A stretch of DNA of 33,805 nucleotides. It comes from Methylocystis sp. Its GTDB lineage: Bacteria; Pseudomonadota; Alphaproteobacteria; Rhizobiales; Beijerinckiaceae. The stretch spans positions 1 to 33,805 of the forward strand of contig NZ_JAKFWS010000030.1 of assembly GCF_021731785.1 (NCBI RefSeq), in the 5' to 3' direction. The position numbers were made by a program, and so were the translations under genes. Shown here in pieces: positions 11,141-20,058 of this stretch; position 1 is the first letter of the stretch, and the number at the start of each line of letters is the position of its first letter. The notes beneath the pieces are model-generated. The model did no database searches. It saw only the letters and a list, made by a program, of their open reading frames with translations, and was not told the origin of the DNA.

Positions 11141-12351
11141 GACGTTGCTTCCTGTAGCTGAGTCGCCCTGACGCCGTCGCCTGTGCGCATGGCCTCGCCG
11201 CCGCCGCCGACAGCGAGGCGCTTTTCATAGATGCGATGAATCTTGTCGACCTTGCCGCCGAACATTTCAATCGGCCGGCGCATGTCGGCGTTGCTCTCCA
11301 ACACCCAGCCGGCTTCAAGATGCGGAACGGCGAACTTTGCATAGCGTCGCCGCATCTCCTCGATCAGCGCGAGGAAAATCGCGCCGCCGGTCGCGCTTTT
11401 TTGCAGCGTCTTTCGCGTCCCGAGCAACAGCAGCCGCGCCGACTTGAACTGATGCGAGCGGTATCGCCTAAATGCGCGCAGCCAGCCGAAGGGCAGCAGG
11501 CGGCCGTCGAGATCGGCGAGAATCTCGTTGAGATTGGGAAGCGCGACGGCGAAGGACTGCGGCACGCCGTCGAGTTCGACGACGATGCCGAAATCCTCGG
11601 TCACCAGAAATTGCAGCGCGTCGGCGTCGGAATCGAATTCTTCCTTGGTGAAAGGCACGAAGCCCCAATTGCCGCTCCAGCCATCGTTGAACAGTTCCGC
11701 CATCAGCGCGGTTTCGCCCTTCTTCAAGGCCTTCATGTTCAACGGCCTGAGCTTCAGGCGATTGCGCCATTCGCGGCGCGTCGAAATGCGCGCCGGCTGG
11801 TCGATGTCCGCGCTCGAAATTTCGAAGCGATAGGAGAGGAGGTCTTGCGCCTTCTCATAGCCCAGCGCCTCGATATGGCGCGAGAGATAGGGCGGATGCC
11901 AGGGCATGAAAAACATCGGCGTAGCGTCAAAGCCCTCGACGAGCAGACCACACTCCTTGTTGACCGACGGCGAGAAGGGGCCGTTGATCCGCTCCGCGCC
12001 CCTGGCGCGTAACCAATCCTCAGCGGCTTGCGTCAGCGCGCGCACGACCTCGATATCGTCGACGGCGTCGAGCGCGCCGAATTGCGCATTAGAGGCGCCG
12101 ACCGGCGTGATCTCGGGCTTATAGACCTGCGCCATGATCCGCCCGACCCATTGGCCATCGCGGCGGGCAAGAAACTTTTGCTCCTCGACGAGCTTGTAAT
12201 GCGGGTTGAGCTTATGCGCGAAGACGCTCCATCGCTCAACGTCGAGCGGCGGCGCAAAGCCTTGCGCGCCGGCGTAGAGCAGCCGCGGCAGCCTGCAGAA
12301 GGTCGCGAAGCGCAGGGGGCCATCGACCGGAAGAATCTCGATCCGCGCCAT
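11137..12351 (-). CDS. GNAT-fold acyltransferase-like protein, candidate ceramide synthase
   Basis: This 404-residue soluble protein starts at ATG 12351, with AGGA seven bases upstream; a TTG two codons earlier is less likely. It has the look of the two-domain GNAT-like family: an N-terminal segment with GFAPPLDVERWSVF and FLARRDGQWVGRI, a central NGPFSPSVNKECGLLVEG, and a C-terminal half with LLLLGTRKTLQKSATGG and a closing DKIHRIYEKRL. No direct functional match is known to me. Its place between an alpha-oxoamine synthase and two ceramide-modifying enzymes suggests it attaches an acyl group to the long-chain base. From memory, the bacterial ceramide synthase of Caulobacter is also GNAT-related, but homology to it is untested here. 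It overlaps the desaturase gene by four bases. Confidence 0.6.
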   Translation of the reverse strand: MARIEILPVDGPLRFATFCRLPRLLYAGAQGFAPPLDVERWSVFAHKLNPHYKLVEEQKFLARRDGQWVGRIMAQVYKPEITPVGASNAQFGALDAVDDIEVVRALTQAAEDWLRARGAERINGPFSPSVNKECGLLVEGFDATPMFFMPWHPPYLSRHIEALGYEKAQDLLSYRFEISSADIDQPARISTRREWRNRLKLRPLNMKALKKGETALMAELFNDGWSGNWGFVPFTKEEFDSDADALQFLVTEDFGIVVELDGVPQSFAVALPNLNEILADLDGRLLPFGWLRAFRRYRSHQFKSARLLLLGTRKTLQKSATGGAIFLALIEEMRRRYAKFAVPHLEAGWVLESNADMRRPIEMFGGKVDKIHRIYEKRLAVGGGGEAMRTGDGVRATQLQEATS

Positions 12352-12415
12352 ATGCAAGTCCTAGCGGCCGCGGGGCCTTAATCGAAAGCGTCAAAGTGAC
12401 GCGGGAGGCGGACGC

Positions 12416-12469
12416 CTAGAGCAAGTTCCGAAAAAGTTTACAGACTTTTTCGATTAGAACTTGCTCTAG
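12416..12469. repeat. Long perfect palindrome between the SPT-like and acyltransferase genes
   Basis: CTAGAGCAAGTTC (12416-12428) pairs exactly with GAACTTGCTCTAG (12457-12469). Inside, CGAAAAAGT (12429-12437) pairs with ACTTTTTCG (12444-12452). The result is about 22 bp of stem broken by a 4-nt bulge, in a 177-bp gap within the lipid cluster. It is probably a dispersed palindrome that could act as an attenuator or an mRNA processing and stability element. Confidence 0.8.
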
Positions 12470-12528
12470 CTTAAAAATTTGGCGCGATTTCTTATCGATC
12501 AGACGATTCCGTCTGGTCTGAAAGCACG

Positions 12529-13767
12529 CTAGCCGCCCGCCATCGCTGCGGCGACGATCTGATGCGCCTCGTCCGTCACCGGCGGCATGTCGCGCAGCGT
12601 CTGGATGACGCCGCGGATCTCCGCTTCGTTGTGATTGGCGGAGAAGAAGAAGCGCAATCTTGGCCCATCCTTCGGCACGCCGATGCGCACCACCGGCGGC
12701 ACGTAATAGCCGTTCTCCAGCAGATGCCGCGACGCCCACATCGTCTCGACGTCGCTCGAGAACAGGATCGGCACGACGCCGCGGCCGATCGCCGGCCCGG
12801 TGGAGAAGCCCGCCTCATGCGCCACGGTTCGGAAGAGTTCGGCGTTGCCCGCGAGCTTGGCGACGCGCCAGGTCTCTTCCTGCATCAGCCGCAGCGCGGT
12901 GCGGGCCGCGGCGAGAATGACCGGCGACAGGCCGACGCTGTAAACGAAGCCGGGCAGCGTATAGCGGAACCAGTCGATGACCTGCTTCTTCCCGCAGACA
13001 TAGCCGCCGCAGGAGGCGAGAGTCTTCGACATGGTGCCGACGATGAGGTCGATGCGCGCCGGATCGACGCCCTGATGTTCGGCGAGGCCGCGGCCTGTCG
13101 CGCCCAAGACGCCGAGCGAATGCGCTTCGTCGACCAAGAGCCAGACCTGATATTTGTCCTTGATCGCGAGCAGGCGCGGCAGGTCGGCGGTATCGCCGTC
13201 CATGCTGTAGACGCCTTCCACGACGATGAGGACGTTGCGGTATTCCTGGCGATGGCGCGCCAGCAGATGGTCGAGATGATCGAAGTCGTTGTGGCGGAAC
13301 TTGACGACCTGCGCCGGCGCGCCGTCGGCGCCGGCGACGATGCTGTTATGGGCGAGTTCATCGATGAAGATCGCGTCGCGCTTGCCGCTCATCAGCCAGG
13401 CGATCGTCGTGACATTGGAGAGATAGCCCGAGACCAGCGTCAGCGCGCTTTCCATGCCGAGGAATTCGGCGATCTCGGCCTCGAACGGCCGATGCGTCGT
13501 GCGCTCGCCGCCGACAAGCCGCGAGGCCAGCGCGCCGATGCCGAGGCCGTCGATCTCGCGCTTCGCCTCCTCGCGAATGCGAGGGTGATTCGCGAGGCCG
13601 AGATAGTCGTAATTGGCGAAGCTGACGAAATGCTTGCCCTGCGCCTCGAATTCGGCCCGCAGCTTGTCGATCTGGGCGAAGAACGGATCGCTGAACTCCA
13701 GCAAAGCGTTGCCAGCGAAACGGAACCGCCTTGCCGCGTAATCCTCTAGGCTCTTATGCTTCGTCAC
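12529..13767 (-). CDS. Serine palmitoyltransferase-like alpha-oxoamine synthase
   Basis: This 412-residue PLP enzyme belongs to the alpha-oxoamine synthases, which condense an amino acid with an acyl thioester and release CO2. The PLP lysine is K248 in GTMSKTLASCGG. The cofactor-binding DEAH is at 213-216, a stacking histidine at about 140 (DELAHNS), and FANYDYLGLANHPRI forms the N-terminal motif. The start is a GTG at 13767 with GGA just upstream; no in-frame ATG occurs until about residue 105. Relatives include BioF, KBL, HemA and SPT. The downstream sphingolipid-type desaturase and hydroxylase argue for serine plus a long acyl-CoA or acyl-ACP giving 3-ketosphinganine. The reductase that must follow is not in the window. 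Confidence 0.75.
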   Translation of the reverse strand: MTKHKSLEDYAARRFRFAGNALLEFSDPFFAQIDKLRAEFEAQGKHFVSFANYDYLGLANHPRIREEAKREIDGLGIGALASRLVGGERTTHRPFEAEIAEFLGMESALTLVSGYLSNVTTIAWLMSGKRDAIFIDELAHNSIVAGADGAPAQVVKFRHNDFDHLDHLLARHRQEYRNVLIVVEGVYSMDGDTADLPRLLAIKDKYQVWLLVDEAHSLGVLGATGRGLAEHQGVDPARIDLIVGTMSKTLASCGGYVCGKKQVIDWFRYTLPGFVYSVGLSPVILAAARTALRLMQEETWRVAKLAGNAELFRTVAHEAGFSTGPAIGRGVVPILFSSDVETMWASRHLLENGYYVPPVVRIGVPKDGPRLRFFFSANHNEAEIRGVIQTLRDMPPVTDEAHQIVAAAMAGG

Positions 13768-13938
13768 TTATTCCGCAGTCCCTGAATCACGGGCGCGCCG
13801 CGCGCGATGAGCGAAGAACTCGGGCTCTGAGCGCCCAAGCATTGATCCGGCTGCTTATCATTCCCGCCCCGTCTGCGCCAGCGGCGGCAGTTGGCCGGCA
13901 GGGCTTCGAATCCAGGTTAACGAGGGGTCATCTTCCGC

Positions 13939-14075
13939 GTCATGGCCGCGCTTGTCGCGACCATCCACGCGATGGCACGAGGCAAATGTGAGAACATGAG
14001 CCGAACATACCGTCTCAGCGCGATGCGTTTCGCAATGTACCGGCGTGGATGCCCCGCACAAGGCCGGGCATGACG
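13939..14075. repeat. Inverted pair of dispersed palindromic repeats
   Basis: A unit at 13939-13970 beginning CGTCATGGCCGCGCTTGTCG is followed in opposite orientation by a unit at 14043-14075 ending AAGGCCGGGCATGACG. Each contains its own short stem, and the two together could form a large stem-loop. They sit in the 461-bp gap between the divergent SPT-like gene and ccmA, where no gene is visible. A TCATTCCCG fragment near 13858 resembles the repeat upstream of ligA. Confidence 0.65.
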
Positions 14076-14228
14076 GCTGAAAGAGAGCTGAAATTAACTT
14101 GAGTTCGAAGCTCTGCGCTGGACGGCGGGCGCCGGGCGGAGGCTGGCGCATTCGATCGCAAAGCTCTATGCCCCAAGCGCATGTCGCGCGATGTCGCTCA
14201 ACCCGCTCAGCCGCCCGTCGATGGCGCA

Positions 14229-14846
14229 ATGCGTCTTTGCGTCGAGAATCTCAGCGTGTCGCGCGGCGGGCGCATGGTTCTCGATCGCTTAAGCTTTTCG
14301 CTTTCCTCGGGTCGGGCGCTGGTCGTTACGGGGCCCAACGGCGCCGGAAAATCAACGCTCCTGCGGGCGCTGGCGGGACTCCTGCCGCGCGCCGGGGGCT
14401 CGGTTGGGCTTGCCGGCGGGCCGCCCGAGGCCGAGCTGCCGCAGCAGGCGCATTATCTTGCGCATAGCGATGGAATGAAGGCCGCGCTAACCGTCGAAGA
14501 GAACCTCGATTTCTGGTCGGCCTATCTCGCTCAAACGCCCGACCAGCGCAACCGCACGGTCGAGGCCGCGCTCGGGGTCGTGGGCCTTAGCCATGTCGTT
14601 AGCGCGCCACTCGGCGTGCTCTCGGCGGGTCAGAAACGGCGCGCCGCGCTCGCGCGCCTCCTTGTCGCCTTCCGGCCGCTATGGCTGCTCGACGAGCCGC
14701 TGACCGCGTTGGATCGGGCTTCGCGCGATAAATTCGCCGCCGCCATGCGCGAACATTGCGCGCAGGGCGGGCTGATCGTCGCCGCGACCCATGAGCCGTT
14801 GGGACTGGAAGAGGCGAAGGAATTGGCTCTAGGGAGCGCGGGATAA
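14229..14846 (+). CDS. ccmA: Haem exporter ATP-binding subunit CcmA
   Basis: CcmA is the ATPase of the CcmAB(C) transporter, which drives release of holo-CcmE during cytochrome c maturation at the inner membrane. The 205-residue product has Walker A GPNGAGKST, the signature LSAGQKRRAALARL, Walker B LWLLDEPLTALD and the switch histidine in AATHEPLG. The start MRLCVENLSVSRGGR at 14229 gives the family length; an upstream ATG at 14181 would add 16 unconserved residues, and neither has a clear Shine-Dalgarno. The last four codons after KELA come from an inserted repeat: without it the gene would read on to a TAA just before ccmB. Confidence 0.9.
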   Translation: MRLCVENLSVSRGGRMVLDRLSFSLSSGRALVVTGPNGAGKSTLLRALAGLLPRAGGSVGLAGGPPEAELPQQAHYLAHSDGMKAALTVEENLDFWSAYLAQTPDQRNRTVEAALGVVGLSHVVSAPLGVLSAGQKRRAALARLLVAFRPLWLLDEPLTALDRASRDKFAAAMREHCAQGGLIVAATHEPLGLEEAKELALGSAG

Positions 14847-14994
14847 TGCTGCGTTGCTCTCCGCGGCTCCTTGCCCTCGCCCTTCACCTTACCTCTCGCC
14901 GCCAGCGGGGAGAGGGGTCATCGGCGCCGCGCTTGCCGCCCCCTCTCCCCGCGAGAGCGGGGCGAGGAGAGGCAAGGGGCCGGGGAATTGGCTC
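14819..14994. mobile_element. ~165-bp MITE/REP-like insertion at the ccmA 3' end with 11-bp direct repeat
   Basis: GGAATTGGCTC occurs at 14819-14829, in the last codons of ccmA, and again at 14984-14994. Between them lies a hairpin-rich repeat with arms CCTTGCC (14869-14875) and GGCAAGG (14971-14977) and several CCTCTCCCCGC-type stems. Removing one copy plus the repeat makes ccmA read GAA TTG GCT CGA ATG CCG TAA, ending five bases before the ccmB ATG at 15010. That is normal operon spacing. The simplest reading is a small element that inserted and duplicated its target. Confidence 0.65.
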
Positions 14995-15009
14995 GAATGC
15001 CGTAAGAGC

Positions 15010-15693
15010 ATGGAGTCTAGATTGAGTTCTCCGCTCGCCGCGCTTTTCCTGCGCGAATGGCGCGTCGCGCGCCGTATCGGCGGCTCCGGCGCGATGGGCG
15101 TCGTGTTCTTCCTGACGCTCGTCGCGATCGTGCCCTTCGCCGTCGGGCCAGACCCCAATCTCCTCGCCCGCATCGGACCGGCGATCCTGTGGATCGCGGC
15201 GCTGCTGGCGACGCTGCTCTGTCTCGATCGCCTGTTTCAGGCCGACGCCGAAGATGGTTCGCTCGATCTCTTCCATCTCGCCGAGACGCCGCTCGAACTG
15301 GCGGTGCTGGTCAAATGCGCCGCGCATTGGGCGGCGACCGGCCTGCCGCTCGTTGTCGCCGCGCCGTTTCTCGGCCTCATGCTGCAACAGGAGACGATGG
15401 CGCTTTTAGGCGTCGTCGCGACTCTTCTTGTCGGCACGCCCGCTCTCACTTTGATCGGCGCGATCGGCGCGGCGGCGACCGTCACGGTGCGGCGCGGCGG
15501 CCTGCTGATGGCGCTGCTCGTGCTGCCGCTGACGATCCCGGTGCTGATCTTCGGCGTCTCCGCCGCGGAGGCGGCGAGCGGCGGGACGGTGCCTTTCGAC
15601 GCGCCCTTTGCGATTCTCTGCGCGATCACGCTCGCGGCGCTCGCGCTCTGCCCATTCGCCGCCGCCGCGGCGCTGCGCTACCTCGGCGAATAG
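15010..15693 (+). CDS. ccmB: Haem exporter membrane subunit CcmB
   Basis: CcmB is the membrane partner of CcmA in cytochrome c maturation. The 227-residue product has a short cytoplasmic start (LAALFLREWRVARRIGG) and about six hydrophobic segments. It carries the family segment LLATLLCLDRLFQADAEDGSLD and ends in a small-residue-rich helix with LALCPFAAAAALRY. The start MESRLSSPLAALF at 15010 is taken because the upstream part of the open frame lies in the inserted repeat. ccmC, ccmD and ccmG do not follow here, so the ccm genes are split in this genome. Confidence 0.9.
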   Translation: MESRLSSPLAALFLREWRVARRIGGSGAMGVVFFLTLVAIVPFAVGPDPNLLARIGPAILWIAALLATLLCLDRLFQADAEDGSLDLFHLAETPLELAVLVKCAAHWAATGLPLVVAAPFLGLMLQQETMALLGVVATLLVGTPALTLIGAIGAAATVTVRRGGLLMALLVLPLTIPVLIFGVSAAEAASGGTVPFDAPFAILCAITLAALALCPFAAAAALRYLGE

Positions 15694-15728
15694 AAGCGCT
15701 CAATCGATGCACAGCCAGATCTGCCTCG

Positions 15729-15824
15729 TCAGCCTGCGCGAGCCGGAAAAGCGGCGAGCGTGAAGGCGATGGCGAGCGCCAGGAGCAGCGCCAGATGCAG
15801 TGCGCGGTTTTGCAATCTGGACAT
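15729..15824 (-). CDS. Putative 31-residue membrane or secreted peptide
   Basis: An ATG at 15824, preceded by a good GGGGAG ribosome site about seven bases upstream, opens 31 codons ending in TGA. The peptide is a basic start (MSRLQNR) followed by one hydrophobic segment (LALLLALAIAFTLAAF) and PARAG, so it looks like a bare signal peptide or single-pass membrane peptide. It is convergent with ccmB and downstream of the DUF1772 gene on the same strand. Function unknown; it could be a chance ORF. Confidence 0.4.
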   Translation of the reverse strand: MSRLQNRALHLALLLALAIAFTLAAFPARAG

Positions 15825-15906
15825 TTCTAGACTCCCCTAAAATGCGCGCTCAAAAAAACGCGCGGTGAGTCATTATGAGTGAACCAACGTCCAGCGCCTC
15901 GTCCAG

Positions 15907-16350
15907 TTAGCTGAGAGAGGCCCAAAGGAAGACCAGAGTTGCAGCGCAGCCGAGGGCGGCGCGCACCGAATGTAGCCGCGCCCAGCTCTTGATCAGCTTG
16001 CGGCTTTCCGGCCCAGCTTCGATTGGATCAATCGCCATGAGCCGCTCGTTGACGGGCATGATTTTCAGGAGCGTATAAGGCCAGTTGGCGACTATGAGCG
16101 CGGCGCCTAAAAGCCAGAGCCATTGGCCTGTTTGCCACCATGCCACGGCGCCGAAAACGCCTCCAAGCAACGCGATCGGCGCTTGCATGGCGAAGCCGCG
16201 CTTATAGGCGGGCTTCCATTGTCTCAGCAGACTCTCGTCGTTGAGTTCCAGTCGCGCCGGTTGCTCGGCGACAATGATGTAGAGCGCCGCGCCAGAGAAT
16301 ATGGCTGCGGCGATCAGTGCGAACTGGCCCATAATCATGTCATCGCTCAT
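15907..16350 (-). CDS. DUF1772-like four-helix membrane protein
   Basis: This 147-residue protein has four hydrophobic segments: near residues 8-27, 55-72, 75-95 and the C-terminus. It carries the NERLMAIDP segment after the third helix, which recalls the DUF1772 (anthrone oxygenase-like) family. No catalytic residues are established for bacterial members, so the role is unknown. The ATG at 16350 is followed by two more methionines at residues 5 and 7 that could also serve. It is read in the same direction as the crotonase gene, whose stop lies about 80 bp upstream. Confidence 0.7.
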   Translation of the reverse strand: MSDDMIMGQFALIAAAIFSGAALYIIVAEQPARLELNDESLLRQWKPAYKRGFAMQAPIALLGGVFGAVAWWQTGQWLWLLGAALIVANWPYTLLKIMPVNERLMAIDPIEAGPESRKLIKSWARLHSVRAALGCAATLVFLWASLS

Positions 16351-16428
16351 TTGCGGTCACAACCGCATCGCCGCCGAACCGCTGATTCATTACATGCGCG
16401 CGATCGGCGGGCGCCGCCGGGAGATGCT

Positions 16429-17247
16429 TCAACTTTCCGCCCATGTGGGGGAGCGCTTCTCCAGGAAGGCGCCGATCCCCTCCTTAGCGTCTGCCGCCAG
16501 CATGTTCTCGACCATCACCGCGCTCGCCAGCGCATAGGCTTCCGATAGCGGCTTTTCGCGCTGCTCGTGGAACGCCTTCTTGCCAAAGCGGATCGCTTGC
16601 GGGGATTTGCGCGCGATGAGTTGCGCCAGCGCCAGCGCGCCGGTCCGCGCGCCATCGGCCGAGATGCGGTTGACGAGGCCTATGCGCAGCGCCGCTTCGG
16701 CCCCGATGGGAACGCCGGTCAGCAACATCTCCATCGCGTGCTTAGGCGCGATGCTCCGCGAAACGGCCACAGCCGGCGTCGAACAGAAAAGGCCGATGTC
16801 GACGCCCGGCGTGCAGAAGCGCGCCCGCGGCCCGGCGACGGCAAGATCGCAGCTTGCGACAAGTTGGCAGCCGGCGGCTGTCGCCATCTCGTCGACAGCC
16901 GCGACGACCGGCTGAGGCAGTTCGACGATCTTCTGCATCAGCGCCGCGCAGGCGCGCATCGTCTCCGCAAAGAAGGCGCGGCCACGGTCGGGATCGTTGC
17001 GATGCGCCGTCAGCTCCTTGAGGTCGTGGCCGGCGCAAAAGGCCGGCCCTTCCGCCTGCAGCACGACGACGCGAATGTCGTCGCGGCCGGCGATCGCATC
17101 GAGCCTGCCCGACAGAGCCTCAATCATCGCGACAGACAAAGCGTTGCGCGAGGCGGAGCTGTTCAGCGTCAGGGTCGCGACGCCAGCCGCGGTCTCCAGC
17201 GTCGCGCGCGAGTTTATTTCGGCGTCAAGGGTCATCGCTTCGAGCAT
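16429..17247 (-). CDS. Enoyl-CoA hydratase/isomerase family protein (ECHDC3-like) lacking both catalytic glutamates
   Basis: This 272-residue crotonase-fold protein has the CoA-binding and oxyanion-hole segments FCAGHDLKEL and MATAAGCQLVASCDLA. In true enoyl-CoA hydratase two glutamates activate water. At the matching places this protein has Gln (AGCQLV) and Gly (FCTPGVDIG), so hydratase activity is unlikely. This pattern and the overall sequence recall the ECHDC3-type branch, whose reaction is poorly defined. The ATG at 17247 or one four codons later may be the start. The next gene upstream on this strand is PBP1A, whose stop lies 59 bp away. Confidence 0.82.
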   Translation of the reverse strand: MLEAMTLDAEINSRATLETAAGVATLTLNSSASRNALSVAMIEALSGRLDAIAGRDDIRVVVLQAEGPAFCAGHDLKELTAHRNDPDRGRAFFAETMRACAALMQKIVELPQPVVAAVDEMATAAGCQLVASCDLAVAGPRARFCTPGVDIGLFCSTPAVAVSRSIAPKHAMEMLLTGVPIGAEAALRIGLVNRISADGARTGALALAQLIARKSPQAIRFGKKAFHEQREKPLSEAYALASAVMVENMLAADAKEGIGAFLEKRSPTWAES

Positions 17248-17306
17248 ATAGGCCGGCGGCCGGAGAGACTAAAGTCTCCGGCCGCCGCGTTCGATCTCAT
17301 CTCGAT

Positions 17307-19712
<2,406 letters not shown>

Positions 19713-20058
19713 GAAATATCACCCTTAGAGCGGCCGACGCCGGGCGTCGGCTAGTGTTTCCAATGTCGATTACCGCGTCGCGACGCCGGGGAACGGCCCG
19801 GCCGGCGCGCAGCCGGTTCGTCCGGCTCAGATATAGTGAGCGATCGCGCGTTTTGCGTCGCCTTCTCCAACACGCCCCTTTGGATCGTTCCGCCTTCCGG
19901 CGCGTTCCGGCGTCGGGTCGCCAGCCCGTTGTATGCGAACAACGCCGGAAGCGTTTCCGCAAATATGTGGCGCGGGTCCACGTTTCACTTCGTTCAGCGT
20001 CTGCGACGCCCGGGCGGTCGTGCGTCGCGATCGTCTCGATGTGCCGTAATTTTGTGTT
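19713..20058. promoter_or_regulatory. Upstream region of PBP1A with a near-perfect palindrome
   Basis: GCCGACGCC (19733-19741) and GGCGTCGGC (19743-19751) form a 9-bp stem with a 1-nt centre, about 20 bp before the PBP1A start. It could be an operator or the end of a dispersed repeat. A CTATAT hexamer on the minus strand (19831-19836) resembles an alphaproteobacterial -10 box, but I find no convincing -35. No gene is visible in these 346 bp. Confidence 0.4.

Noticed and set aside
12562-13749. A 395-codon plus-strand frame opposite the SPT-like gene
   Set aside because: It is the shadow of a clear PLP enzyme, with compositional bias and no motif.
12529-13767. Identity as BioF, KBL or HemA
   Set aside because: Sequence alone cannot exclude these, but no biotin, threonine-degradation or haem-synthesis genes are adjacent and the partners are sphingolipid-type enzymes.
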